Notes: generated from the sequence alone by a model not told the origin. Numbered from the stretch's first letter, positions 34,819 through 43,778 are shown. The stretch is 64,000 nt of DNA from Chitinophaga sp. CF418 (GCF_900142925.1 NZ_FRCN01000002.1:186001-250000); one strand, 5' to 3'. Numbers and translations are program-made.

Positions 34819-36267
34819 ATGGTCCAGGAAAAAAACAATCAGGGAAGTCATGAATCCCGCAGATCATTCTTAAAGAACGGTGCTCTGGCGGCGGCCGGCT
34901 TTATGATCGTTCCACGTCACGTATTAGGAGGTAAAGGTTTTATTGCACCCAGTGATCGTTTGCGCGTAGCCGGTATAGGTGTGGGTGGTAAAGGTGAAAG
35001 CGATCTGTCTGAGATCGCGAAAGGCCCGGCAGACATTACATACCTCTGCGATGTTGATACGCGCAGGGCTGCCAACTCCGTTGCCCGTTTTCCCAAAGCG
35101 AAATTCTACAAGGACTTCCGGGAAATGCTGGATAAAGAGCATAAAAATATAGATGCCGTTACTGTGTCCACTCCAGACCATCAACATGCTGTAGCTGCTA
35201 TGGCAGCCATGCAACTGGGTAAACACGTATACGTTCAGAAACCGCTCACCCACGATATCTTCGAAGCGCGTGCATTGACTTCTGCCGCTAAGAAACATAA
35301 AGTGGTGACCCAGATGGGTAACCAGGGCGCTTCCGGCGATGGTGTACGCCAGATGATGGAATGGTACAATGCAGGCCTTATCGGCGATGTGCATACCGTA
35401 TATTGCTGGACAGACCGTCCGGTATGGCCACAAGGTATTCCATGGTCCAGCCTGAAGGCAGAAGTGCCGAAGGAACTGGATTGGGACCTCTGGCTGGGTA
35501 CTGCTCCTTACAAAGATTATATCGATAAACTGGTGCCTTTCAACTGGCGTGGCTGGTGGGATTATGGTACCGGCGCACTGGGCGATATGGGATGCCATAT
35601 CATAGAACCTCCTTTCCGTATACTGGGCCTGGGCTATCCTAAATCAGTAGAGTGCAGCGTAGGAAGTGTTTATGTGGATGAGTTCAAACGCGGTTATTTC
35701 CCTGAAAGCTGCCCTCCGTCCTCTCACGTGATCCTGAAATTTGACGGTAAGAACGGTAAAGAGATCACCCTCCACTGGATGGACGGTGGTATCCAACCGG
35801 AACGTCCGGAAGAACTGGGCCCTAACGAAGTAATGGGCGACGGTGGTAACGGCGCTATCCTGATCGGCGATAAAGGCAAGATGATGTGCGGCACCTACGG
35901 CAGGGATCCTCAGTTGCTACCCACCAGCAAGACCAAACAGACCAGCCTTGCGCAAACTATTGCCCGTGTGCCGGAAGGGCACTATGTGCAGTGGGTAAAT
36001 GCAGCTATTGCCGGTTTTAATAGCGATAAGAATAAAGCGATCAGCTCTCCGTTCTCTATTGCCGGCCCGCTTACAGAAACCCTGTTAATGGCAAACCTCG
36101 CCATCAGAAGCTTCGACATCAAGAAAGAAAAAGATGGAAAAACATCATTCCCGGGCCGTTATATCAAACTGCTGTGGGATAGTAAAGAGATGAAGATCAC
36201 CAACTTTGATGATGCCAACCAGTTTGTAAAAAGAACATACCGTCAGGGCTGGAGCCTCGGCGTATAA
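34819..36267 (+). CDS. Tat-exported Gfo/Idh/MocA family oxidoreductase
   Basis: A 482-aa NAD(P)-dependent sugar oxidoreductase. The start is ATG at 34819; a TTG three codons upstream exists. SRRSFLKNGALAAAGF is a twin-arginine signal, so it is predicted to be periplasmic with its cofactor bound. The Rossmann motif is VAGIGVGGKGESDL, the family catalytic site shows VQKPLTHDIFEA (EKP-type lysine region) and GALGDMGCHIIEP near residue 250. Typical of large Bacteroidota Gfo/Idh/MocA proteins. Substrate is a sugar or cyclitol, not identifiable. Likely part of the same sugar module as the GMC pair; 82 bp separate them. Confidence 0.9.
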   Translation: MVQEKNNQGSHESRRSFLKNGALAAAGFMIVPRHVLGGKGFIAPSDRLRVAGIGVGGKGESDLSEIAKGPADITYLCDVDTRRAANSVARFPKAKFYKDFREMLDKEHKNIDAVTVSTPDHQHAVAAMAAMQLGKHVYVQKPLTHDIFEARALTSAAKKHKVVTQMGNQGASGDGVRQMMEWYNAGLIGDVHTVYCWTDRPVWPQGIPWSSLKAEVPKELDWDLWLGTAPYKDYIDKLVPFNWRGWWDYGTGALGDMGCHIIEPPFRILGLGYPKSVECSVGSVYVDEFKRGYFPESCPPSSHVILKFDGKNGKEITLHWMDGGIQPERPEELGPNEVMGDGGNGAILIGDKGKMMCGTYGRDPQLLPTSKTKQTSLAQTIARVPEGHYVQWVNAAIAGFNSDKNKAISSPFSIAGPLTETLLMANLAIRSFDIKKEKDGKTSFPGRYIKLLWDSKEMKITNFDDANQFVKRTYRQGWSLGV

Positions 36268-36290
36268 CCTTATGCAACTACATGATAATC

Positions 36291-36321
36291 AAAGGGGAAG
36301 GCTGGATGGCCTTCCCCTTTT
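36291..36321 (+). terminator. Terminator after Gfo/Idh gene
   Basis: Perfect arms aaaggggaaggc (36291-36302) and gccttcccctttt (36309-36321), followed by TTC. It rules out the upstream start of the next reading frame. Confidence 0.85.
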
Positions 36322-36389
36322 TCTTTGGAAATCAGCGGTTTAAGTGCTATATTTACTATAACGATCATAATCCCAATCCCCAGATAGAT

Positions 36390-37760
36390 ATGCACTTGCG
36401 AAGATTGTCCCCGATACTGCCAACATTATTGTTCTTACTAATGGTAAGCGCATGTAAAAAAATGCTTTCTGAGGAAGGTACCCCACCTGATTATACACCT
36501 CCTGCTCAAATAGTGCAGACCAGCATAGAGGGCCGCGTGTTGAACGAACAGTCACAGCCTGTACAAAATGCAATTGTATCCGCCGGAGGCGAAAACGCTG
36601 TGACAAACGAAGACGGACATTTCCTGCTGGAAAATATTAAGGTACCTGACGACGCTGCGGTGGTAACTGTGGACAAGTTCGGCTACTTTAAAGGTTACCG
36701 GACGCTCATGGTACGCAAAGATCAGTCGCAATATGTTCAGTTGGAATTATTACTTAAGAACGAGAATAAGATCAGCGCCGCTACGGGCGACCTGATCCCC
36801 TTCCCGGAAGGCACCCTTACGTTTCCTGCTAATGCCGTTCTAACAGCGAATAACGAGGCTTACAACGGAACTATGACGGTCCGTTCCTTTTATTTAAACC
36901 CCGAAGGAAGTACAGTGGCAGACCAGATGCCGGGAGACTTGCGTGGTATCGATAAGAATAACAAACAGACAGGCCTGCGGGCATTCAGCATGATCATTTT
37001 CACGATGGAAGATGCCGCCGGCACAGCCCTCCAACCAGATCCGGCGAAGCCTGTCAGCTTCAGGATCATGATACCCAATGAACTGACTTCCGACGCTCCG
37101 CAACAGATCCCGTTATGGCATTTCGACGAAGCTACCGGTTTCTGGACGGAAGAAGGCGTGGCTACCCGCGAGGGAAATGATTATACAGGTACTGCTGGAA
37201 AAGCAGGTTTCTGGATGTGCGCGACTACCTTCCCACAGATCACCCTCACGGCACATGTGCAGGATCAGCAGGCAATTCCCCTGCCCGATACCCGCGTTAC
37301 CGTGCTCACGAAAACAGACTTTATTCCCACATACGGATTCACTAATGTAGATGGTATATACTATGGTAAAGCTGCTGCCAAGGTTCCGCTGATCATGACC
37401 CTGACAGACAATTGCTCCAACGTGCTCCGTCAGCAGGAAATCGGCCCCTTTAATGCAGCGACCGAAATCAACAATGTAAGCGTCACCCTTTCTGAAAGTC
37501 AGACACTTGTGATCAACGGAACGGCGAAAGACTGTGACCGTTTCAACGTGGTAGATGGTAAAGTGATCGTCAATCTGGATTACCGGAACTACGCTGTTAA
37601 TATCACCAATGGCAAATTCAATGTTACCATTGTCAGGTGTACCAGTCAGCCGGCCAGCATTACTCTTACCGCTACAGACAACCGCACCAGCCAGACAACC
37701 ATCACCACCGTACGTGCAAACGGCGGAACGATCACTCCAAGGCTGGTAGTATGTAACTGA
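36390..37760 (+). CDS. Lipoprotein with carboxypeptidase-regulatory-like domain
   Basis: A 456-aa lipoprotein (lipobox LMVSAC, near residue 20). Residues about 45-115 form a carboxypeptidase D regulatory-like beta-sandwich (IEGRVLNEQSQPVQNAIVSA, TNEDGHFLLENI). A second beta-rich section around 130-300 has the pattern AVLTANNEAYNGTMTV and VSFRIMIPNEL, and the end again resembles a small repeated beta-sandwich. No catalytic motif is seen, so it is probably a surface-anchored binding or structural protein. The start is ATG at 36390, because a strong terminator overlaps the longer upstream frame. A TATATTTA near-consensus -7 element is at 36349. Confidence 0.8.
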   Translation: MHLRRLSPILPTLLFLLMVSACKKMLSEEGTPPDYTPPAQIVQTSIEGRVLNEQSQPVQNAIVSAGGENAVTNEDGHFLLENIKVPDDAAVVTVDKFGYFKGYRTLMVRKDQSQYVQLELLLKNENKISAATGDLIPFPEGTLTFPANAVLTANNEAYNGTMTVRSFYLNPEGSTVADQMPGDLRGIDKNNKQTGLRAFSMIIFTMEDAAGTALQPDPAKPVSFRIMIPNELTSDAPQQIPLWHFDEATGFWTEEGVATREGNDYTGTAGKAGFWMCATTFPQITLTAHVQDQQAIPLPDTRVTVLTKTDFIPTYGFTNVDGIYYGKAAAKVPLIMTLTDNCSNVLRQQEIGPFNAATEINNVSVTLSESQTLVINGTAKDCDRFNVVDGKVIVNLDYRNYAVNITNGKFNVTIVRCTSQPASITLTATDNRTSQTTITTVRANGGTITPRLVVCN

Positions 37761-37770
37761 TTTTTATTTG

Positions 37771-37860
37771 ATGACACACAATAATTTATCATTTACGCCG
37801 CCATTACTTTTTTACTACATTGCGGCCCTTACGATCCTATCTGCCCTATACATTCTATAA
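37771..37860 (+). CDS. Possible 29-aa hydrophobic peptide
   Basis: ATG-to-TAA frame of 29 codons, beginning MTHNNLSF and continuing into one hydrophobic segment (LLFYYIAALTILSALYIL), which could be a single membrane helix. It fills the gap between two lipoprotein genes. No homologue is recognised and chance is possible. Confidence 0.25.
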   Translation: MTHNNLSFTPPLLFYYIAALTILSALYIL

Positions 37861-37875
37861 CTATTGCGTCCATTT

Positions 37876-38520
37876 ATGATGTATAGGTCTCTGTTTTTTG
37901 TCGGAGCATTGTCCATATTCTCTATGTATGCCTGCCGTAAAGAAAAAAGTCTTGAAGGCATCATAACTGATTTTCATTGCGGTTACGCTCCCTACTCTAC
38001 CGGGTCTTCTTTTACCTATCAGTATACCAACAGCAGCGGAGATACTTCGCAATATAGCCTACTGGTAAGCGGTGATACTACAATCAATGGCTATCGGTAT
38101 TCCATTCTCAATGATGGCTATTCAGACCAGTTCATTCGTTGTGACAACGGTAGTTATTTCCTGTATGAACAGGCATTGTCCCTCCCGGATTATCAACTGG
38201 AGGCTGGCGACAGGTTATTCCTTCATGATAGTTACAGCGAAGGGGCCACCTGGAGTGATACGATAAATGTGACCATTTCCGGTGTAGAACAGACGGGTTT
38301 GTTGCAGTATCATATGCTCGCGCAGCAAACAACTCATACCGTATTGGGTAAGGAATATAAAAATGTCATTGTTGTACGGCAGGATGCCGCCGTCCTGGTT
38401 GGAGAGACATTGTATCCGGCAGGTACTATTGCGACGTATTATTATGCGCTGGGAATAGGGTACATAGAAACCGTCTCTCCCACGGACACCATCCGCCTGA
38501 TGAACTATACTATCCGCTAG
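37876..38520 (+). CDS. Lipoprotein of unknown function
   Basis: A lipoprotein of about 214 aa starting MMYRSLFFVG, with lipobox FSMYAC (Cys16), then RKEKSLEG. The start at 37876 is preferred over a TTG four codons upstream. The mature part has about 60 residues with aromatic and Ser/Thr-rich beta stretches (STGSSFTYQYTNSSGD, GYRYSILNDGYSDQF) and a middle section DTINVTISGVEQTGLLQY. It shares the general look of small Bacteroidota lipoproteins, but no family is recognised. Its last 4 bases overlap the end of the convergent dacB gene. Confidence 0.75.
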   Translation: MMYRSLFFVGALSIFSMYACRKEKSLEGIITDFHCGYAPYSTGSSFTYQYTNSSGDTSQYSLLVSGDTTINGYRYSILNDGYSDQFIRCDNGSYFLYEQALSLPDYQLEAGDRLFLHDSYSEGATWSDTINVTISGVEQTGLLQYHMLAQQTTHTVLGKEYKNVIVVRQDAAVLVGETLYPAGTIATYYYALGIGYIETVSPTDTIRLMNYTIR

Positions 38521-39845
38521 TATTTTTCCCACACCTGCGTCAGGAAATGTTCTACCGTTCTTCTCACGTTTGTGGCGCTGTTGTTATGGTTATTTACGAG
38601 TACGCTAAATACAAGGGTCTTGTTCTTTTTGGTAACAAGGTATCCGCTCAATGCCACACAACCAGATAAGGTGCCGGTTTTGGCGTGAACAAACTGTTGC
38701 TTGTAATAGTTCTTCAGCGTGCCTTTACCTCCTGTCGGGAATAAAGCATACAGTCTTTCCGAAGGATAGGTTTTATACATATCCGACAGTACGCTTACGA
38801 AATCCCGCGGGGAGAACAGGTTATATCTTGACAGGCCGGAACCATCTACCCATTTAGGCGTATCAGGTAAATTGGCCAGGTAACTCTTTTCCATAAAATT
38901 GATGGTACGGGCAGTGCTGATCGTATCCCAGAGACGTGCAGCGCACATCATCAGTGTCTGTTCAGCAAAGAAGTTATCACTTCTGTGCATCATCGGCAGG
39001 AACAGGGAATCTGCCGGTATGCCTTTCAGTAATGTAAAAGCAGTTGGCGGTATTACTGTTCCACCGGTCAGCACTGTAACCGGCTTGTGCAATGTATCCT
39101 GCAATCTGTAAGCAAGATCACCTGTGGGGCCTGTTATGAAGGGCACCTCTGCTTCCTGTACGCTTTTATCATTTCCGTTGAAAGTCAGAGAAAAGCGGTT
39201 ACTCCGTTCGTCTCTTTCTCCCAGGAGTTCCTCCAGCGTATCATCCCTACGAAAAGTGAAATGTGCGGTATCGCTGAACATGCGCGGTGAGATCAGTGTC
39301 GTATCTCCATGATGGCGGATGCGGGCTACATTGCCGTACATAGGCCATTCATTTAATTCCGGCTGGTAATAATCCTGATAATCGCTCCATGCCCATCCAA
39401 AACCGAAACGTTTATTCTCTGATACGGCAGGGACTATCGTGATCCGTTTAGTGGTCTGCTGCAATAACTGCCAGGCAGGCTGCAGGGTATAATCCGGATG
39501 CAGGAAGGCAGGATCTGCCATGCCTTTTACATACAGCACGGAATCTGTTTCCAGGTAGCGTAGTGCAGGCAGGGAATCGCCCAGCAGGCGCAGGCCGGTA
39601 TACAATGTGAATATCTTCGTATTGGATGCTGGTGTGAAATAATGATCGTCCTGGTAGCTGTACCAATATTTCCCGGTGGCCGGTTCATAGATACAAACAC
39701 CTGTATGTGCCTGTCGTAAGGCTGGGCTGGTCAGTAATTCTTCCTCTGCCCATTTTTTGATCTGGCTATACTGCGCGAAAGCCTTCTGCTGCATCATGAA
39801 TAGCAGGCAGACAAACAAAACGATCCTAAATAATCTCATAAACAT
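38517..39845 (-). CDS. dacB: D-alanyl-D-alanine carboxypeptidase/endopeptidase (PBP4, S13)
   Basis: A 442-aa penicillin-binding protein of the S13 (PBP4/DacB) family, trimming peptidoglycan cross-links in the periplasm. Signal peptide ends at QKAFA. Active-site motifs are present: SNTK (SxxK, in FTPASNTKIF near residue 75), SDN (SxN, in HRSDNFFAEQ) and KTG (HAKTGTLSGC). The long insertion between SxxK and SxN is typical of the class. It is convergent with the preceding lipoprotein gene, overlapping by 4 bp. Very secure. Confidence 0.95.
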   Translation of the reverse strand: MFMRLFRIVLFVCLLFMMQQKAFAQYSQIKKWAEEELLTSPALRQAHTGVCIYEPATGKYWYSYQDDHYFTPASNTKIFTLYTGLRLLGDSLPALRYLETDSVLYVKGMADPAFLHPDYTLQPAWQLLQQTTKRITIVPAVSENKRFGFGWAWSDYQDYYQPELNEWPMYGNVARIRHHGDTTLISPRMFSDTAHFTFRRDDTLEELLGERDERSNRFSLTFNGNDKSVQEAEVPFITGPTGDLAYRLQDTLHKPVTVLTGGTVIPPTAFTLLKGIPADSLFLPMMHRSDNFFAEQTLMMCAARLWDTISTARTINFMEKSYLANLPDTPKWVDGSGLSRYNLFSPRDFVSVLSDMYKTYPSERLYALFPTGGKGTLKNYYKQQFVHAKTGTLSGCVALSGYLVTKKNKTLVFSVLVNNHNNSATNVRRTVEHFLTQVWEKY

Positions 39846-39847
39846 TC

Positions 39848-39878
39848 TATAAAACGAAGGCCCCTTGCCGGGGCCTTC
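39848..39878 (-). terminator. Terminator after Gfo/Idh-SUMF1 unit
   Basis: Arms gaaggcccc (39856-39864) and ggggccttc (39870-39878). On the minus strand followed by GTTTTATAG. It sits directly after the minus-strand Gfo/Idh gene. Confidence 0.75.
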
Positions 39879-39906
39879 AATATCCTTTTTATAAATATAC
39901 TACGCC

Positions 39907-41244
39907 TTAGCTAAAATATCTAGTGATGCCTGGTTTTGCATAGGCATAGTTACCTGATGCATCCGGCACCACCGGCGGCGCAGCATCAAAGGCATACTTT
40001 GCCGGTTGCAGGTTCAGGCCTGAATTAAGCGCCTTGTCAAATGCGATGGTCTGTCCGGAATAAGTGGCCAGCCTTCCGATGATAGCAGTGAGTGTTGTCT
40101 TAGCGGCCCTCTCTGCGTCCCAGAACTTGTATTCTCCTTTGGCAATAGCGGCAAACAGCTCATCGTGTTCCGCCTGGTAAGGTTGATTTTCATTTTTCTT
40201 ATCAAACTGGTACAGCACCTTTCCTTTATGGTCTTTGATCACGGCCTTGTCCATCAGCATACGGCCTTTTATACCCACGATCTCTTCATCCACCCTGCTG
40301 TCAGCATCTTTCCAGTGCCGGCACTGACTGTTCATTACTACACCATTGCCATAGCGGTATTCTACAAAGTGGTGGTCATAGATCTCACCGAACTCATTGC
40401 CGGTACGTACGGCACGGCCACCCATACCCACTGCTGTTACCGGATAATCGTTCATGAACCAGTTACCCACATCAATATTGTGGATGTGTTGTTCTACGAT
40501 ATGATCCCCGCACAGCCAGTTGAAATAATACCAGTTACGCATCTGGTATTCCATTTCTGTATACTCGGGTTTACGTGGTCTTACCCACAGCGCCCCCTGG
40601 TTCCACCAGACCTGCATAGACACTACATCGCCGATAATGCCGTCCTGGAAACGCTTATACATCTCCCGGTAAGATGCCTGATAGCGGCGCTGTAAGCCTA
40701 CCACGACATTCAGTTTCTTTGATTTTGCCACTTCAGCGGCATCCAGTACTCTTTTGATACCCGCAGGATCGGTAGCTACTGGTTTTTCCATGAAGATGTG
40801 TTTCCCCTGTTTAACCGCTTCTTCAAAATGGATAGGGCGGAAACCCGGAGGTGTTGCCAGGATCACGACATCAGCCAACGCAATGGCCTTCTGATAGGCA
40901 TCGAACCCTACAAATTTGTGTTCTTCCTTTACATTCAGACGTCCTGGCTTATCGCCTACTTCGTCTTTGATACTGTTATAGCTGTTGTTCAATTTGTCGG
41001 CAAAAGCATCTGCCATTGCCACCAGCTGTACATTTTCTTTTGTGCTGAGCGCCTGTACAGCAGCACCGGTACCGCGGCCGCCACAGCCGATCAGGGCTAT
41101 TTTGATAACATTGTCTGCGCCTGAAAAGAAGTTGGCCTGGGACAGCATAGGTGTAGCCAGCAGTCCGCCGGCTAAAAGAGACGATTGTTTCATAAAGTCT
41201 CTGCGGGTTTTTCCGTGGAATTGATTTAGTTCTTCCTGTTGCAT
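39907..41244 (-). CDS. Tat-exported Gfo/Idh/MocA family oxidoreductase
   Basis: A 445-aa sugar oxidoreductase. TRRDFMKQSSLLAGG is a twin-arginine signal peptide. The Rossmann motif is LIGCGGRGTGAAV (residues about 52-64), and the family site appears as FMEKPVATDPAGIKRVL. The middle section has Trp- and Arg-rich stretches (WVRPRKPEYTEMEYQMRNW) typical of Bacteroidota members. NAD(P)-dependent sugar, amino-sugar or cyclitol oxidation is the family role. It is 67 bp downstream of the SUMF1 gene and likely cotranscribed with it. Substrate unknown. Confidence 0.9.
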   Translation of the reverse strand: MQQEELNQFHGKTRRDFMKQSSLLAGGLLATPMLSQANFFSGADNVIKIALIGCGGRGTGAAVQALSTKENVQLVAMADAFADKLNNSYNSIKDEVGDKPGRLNVKEEHKFVGFDAYQKAIALADVVILATPPGFRPIHFEEAVKQGKHIFMEKPVATDPAGIKRVLDAAEVAKSKKLNVVVGLQRRYQASYREMYKRFQDGIIGDVVSMQVWWNQGALWVRPRKPEYTEMEYQMRNWYYFNWLCGDHIVEQHIHNIDVGNWFMNDYPVTAVGMGGRAVRTGNEFGEIYDHHFVEYRYGNGVVMNSQCRHWKDADSRVDEEIVGIKGRMLMDKAVIKDHKGKVLYQFDKKNENQPYQAEHDELFAAIAKGEYKFWDAERAAKTTLTAIIGRLATYSGQTIAFDKALNSGLNLQPAKYAFDAAPPVVPDASGNYAYAKPGITRYFS

Positions 41245-41311
41245 GATAGAGTTTTTTATGAGTTAATGTGGGGGATATGTACTAAGCTGTAATGCAGCCC
41301 CTTACCGGCTG

Positions 41312-42283
41312 TTATCTGGCTCCTTTATATTGATCTATAACGTCTTCAAAAAACTGTTCGGCCTCTTCTTTGGTTGGCTGTTTAAGCGGGCGGACTACAC
41401 GGAATCCAACAAAGGGAGCATCGGCGTTCCACCAGTAACTTTTAGGGATCTGCGGGTCCCGGCGGTTCCAGTTCGGATCGGATTTCAGGCGGCTGGCACT
41501 GCGCAGCATCGCTGCGTCATCATGATAATTACCTCCTTTAATTGTTCTCGGCGTTTTGGTTGTTGGCTTATTCCAGGGGTCTGTATCCGATACGTGCTGC
41601 AGGTATTGCTCATCATACTGATCCAACGTCCATTCAGCTACATTTCCCAGCATATCGTACAGTCCCCAGGCATTGGGTTTCAACTCTCCTACTTTATGAT
41701 ACTTATTATCACTGTTGGCGGCATACCAGGCATAGTTCTTCAGCTGCGAGATATCATTGCCAAAAGGATAGGCCGTAGCAGCTCCTGCACGGCAGGCATA
41801 TTCCCACTCAGCCTCTGTAGGAAGGCGGTAGAAAACACCGGTTTTCGCATAGAGCCATTTGCAATACATCAGTGCCCCATACTGGCTCATACTATTGGCC
41901 GGGTAACCTCCTACTTTTCCCATACCAAGTGTCAGATCTATATAAGGAGGGCTGGGCCTTGTCATTCCATCAGGGATGGGGGTCTTGTCTTTCTCCGGGT
42001 CTGAATATACGTCATACTGCTCAAAGGTCACTTCATAAGCGCCCATCCAGAAGGCAGCGATCTTCACTTTTTTCTGAGGGCCTTCATCGGCGCCCCTACC
42101 TTTTTCACTATCCGGGCTTCCTATCGTGACCTCCCCTGCCGGGATAGGCACCATTTTAAATGTGAATGTTGTTCCGGGCAACTTCTCTTCATACGCGGTA
42201 AACGGCTGGTTGATAGTCTCCTGTGCGATTGCAGTACTGGTCAGCATACTTCCCAGCGATAACGCCAATAGTCTGTTTTTCAT
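41312..42283 (-). CDS. SUMF1/formylglycine-generating-enzyme-like secreted protein
   Basis: A 323-aa protein with a Sec signal peptide (ending STAIA) and one SUMF1/FGE-like domain. Characteristic stretches: FKMVPIPAGEVTIGSP, FWMGAYEVTFEQYD, YRLPTEAEWEYACRAGAATAYPFG and AWGLYDMLGNVAEWTLD, the latter being the family's hallmark GNVWEW-like box. No sulfatase is in this window, and the true FGE catalytic cysteine pair is not obvious, so the domain may act as a binding module rather than as a sulfatase activator. It probably heads a two-gene unit with the Gfo/Idh gene. Family secure, function inferred. Confidence 0.88.
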   Translation of the reverse strand: MKNRLLALSLGSMLTSTAIAQETINQPFTAYEEKLPGTTFTFKMVPIPAGEVTIGSPDSEKGRGADEGPQKKVKIAAFWMGAYEVTFEQYDVYSDPEKDKTPIPDGMTRPSPPYIDLTLGMGKVGGYPANSMSQYGALMYCKWLYAKTGVFYRLPTEAEWEYACRAGAATAYPFGNDISQLKNYAWYAANSDNKYHKVGELKPNAWGLYDMLGNVAEWTLDQYDEQYLQHVSDTDPWNKPTTKTPRTIKGGNYHDDAAMLRSASRLKSDPNWNRRDPQIPKSYWWNADAPFVGFRVVRPLKQPTKEEAEQFFEDVIDQYKGAR

Positions 42284-42457
42284 AACACTTCTTGAAAGAT
42301 AAAACCTGTAATGCCTGTGAATTTATTAAATCAAATAATGGAATGCAACGTTTTTCTGCTGAAGATGCGTCAATTCTACACTTTTCCTCTTTCCCCCTTG
42401 CAACAGAATCAAAAAGCGATTACATTTAGTATTCATGCAATCAACCCTTAGAACGTT

Positions 42458-43384
42458 ATGGAAAGAAGAAAATTCCTTCAGCAAAGCACATTAGCAGGAC
42501 TATCCACGCTGGCTATTGGCAGTACAGCCGCAGCGATGCCCAACGGTCTCACAAACCCGGAATCTGCCGGCAAGACGTTTAACCTGAACTATGCCCCTCA
42601 CGATGGGATGTTTAAAAACAGCGCCGGCGCCAGCTTTTTAGATCAGATCCAATTTATGTATGACCAGGGCTTCCGAGCCATAGAAGACAATGGGCTGATG
42701 AAACGCGATCCTGCAGAACAGGAGAAGATCGGAAAGCTGCTCAGCAAACTGGGTATGCAGATGGGCGTTTTTGTGATAGATGCCGGCGACAACTGGAAAG
42801 TATCCCTCACTACCGGTAAGCAGGAGTTCAAGGATGCTTTTGTAAAAGTATGTAAACAGGCACTGGAAACGGCTAAACGCGTGAATGCCAAATGGGCGAC
42901 TGTGGTACCCGGTTATTTTGAAAGGAACCTGCCCATCGGCGTGCAGACCGCCAATGTAATAGAGGCTTTCCGTATGGGAGCGGCCGTACTGGAAAAAGAA
43001 GGGCTGATCATGGTAATGGAGCCATTGAGTGATAACCCCGACCTGTTCCTGCGTACCGCAGAACAGAGCTATGGCATCTGTAAAGCAGTGAATAGTCCGA
43101 GCTGTAAGATCCTTTACGACATCTATCACATGCAGCGCAATACCGGCAACCTGATCCCCATCATGGACCTTTGCTGGGATGAGATAGCCTATATTCAGAT
43201 AGGTGATAATCCAGGCCGTAAGGAGCCTACCAGCGGCGAGATCAATTATAAGAACATTTTCAAGCACTTACATAAAAAAGGCTTCAAGGGGGTGCTGGGC
43301 ATGGAGCACGGCAACGCCAACCCTGGTAAAGAGGGTGAACTAACCCTGATAAAAGCTTACAGGGAAAGCGATGATTTTCTGTAA
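42458..43384 (+). CDS. Tat-exported TIM-barrel isomerase, hydroxypyruvate isomerase-like
   Basis: A 308-aa member of the xylose isomerase-like TIM-barrel (sugar phosphate isomerase/epimerase) superfamily. MERRKFLQQSTLAGL is a twin-arginine signal. Motifs resemble hydroxypyruvate isomerases: VMEPLSDNPD (Glu ligand), LYDIYHMQRN (Asp/His ligands), QIGDNPGRKEPTSGEINY and GMEHGNANP (second Glu ligand). The metal-site residues therefore look intact. A periplasmic location is unusual for a hydroxypyruvate isomerase and suggests a different sugar or keto-sugar substrate. A TACATTTA promoter-like sequence lies at 42421. Close to other Tat-exported sugar enzymes in this window. Confidence 0.88.
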   Translation: MERRKFLQQSTLAGLSTLAIGSTAAAMPNGLTNPESAGKTFNLNYAPHDGMFKNSAGASFLDQIQFMYDQGFRAIEDNGLMKRDPAEQEKIGKLLSKLGMQMGVFVIDAGDNWKVSLTTGKQEFKDAFVKVCKQALETAKRVNAKWATVVPGYFERNLPIGVQTANVIEAFRMGAAVLEKEGLIMVMEPLSDNPDLFLRTAEQSYGICKAVNSPSCKILYDIYHMQRNTGNLIPIMDLCWDEIAYIQIGDNPGRKEPTSGEINYKNIFKHLHKKGFKGVLGMEHGNANPGKEGELTLIKAYRESDDFL

Positions 43385-43430
43385 GCCGGTATAGCTTCAA
43401 TTTTGTTACCTTCCCAAAAAATTTCATCAC

Positions 43431-43778
43431 ATGAACTTTCTCATCCGCTTGCTTGTAACAGCGCTGGCAGCTATGCTATCTGCCTACCTGCTGCCAGGTG
43501 TAAATATCAAGGATTTTACGACTGCCCTTGTGCTCGCATTAGTATTGGCTATCTTGAACCTGTTGGTAAAACCAATACTGATAATACTAACACTTCCTGC
43601 TACGATACTTACACTGGGATTGTTCCTGTTGGTGATCAATGCTATTATTATACTGCTGGCGTCCAACCTTGTAAAAGGGTTTAAAGTGGACGGATTCTGG
43701 TGGGCGCTGATATTCAGCCTGGTCCTCACCGTTGTTAGTGGTATCATGCATAGCATAGCGGGAGGCGATAACGATTGA
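43431..43778 (+). CDS. YvlD-like four-helix membrane protein
   Basis: A 115-aa membrane protein with four hydrophobic helices (about 3-22, 28-52, 57-79, 88-110) and the family stretch LVLAILNLLVKPILIILTLPATILTLGLFLLVINA, seen here in pieces. This is the YvlD / mycobacterial phage-holin-like family. Despite the holin label, nothing nearby is phage derived. Function is unknown; in Bacillus, yvlD is in an envelope-stress operon. It precedes the E1 fusion gene by 10 bp and may share its transcript. Confidence 0.88.
   Translation: MNFLIRLLVTALAAMLSAYLLPGVNIKDFTTALVLALVLAILNLLVKPILIILTLPATILTLGLFLLVINAIIILLASNLVKGFKVDGFWWALIFSLVLTVVSGIMHSIAGGDND

Noticed and set aside
43431-43778. Prophage because of holin-type family names
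   Set aside because: Holin labels here (also 55501-55977) belong to chromosomal YvlD/YqjE families; no capsid, integrase or att site is present.
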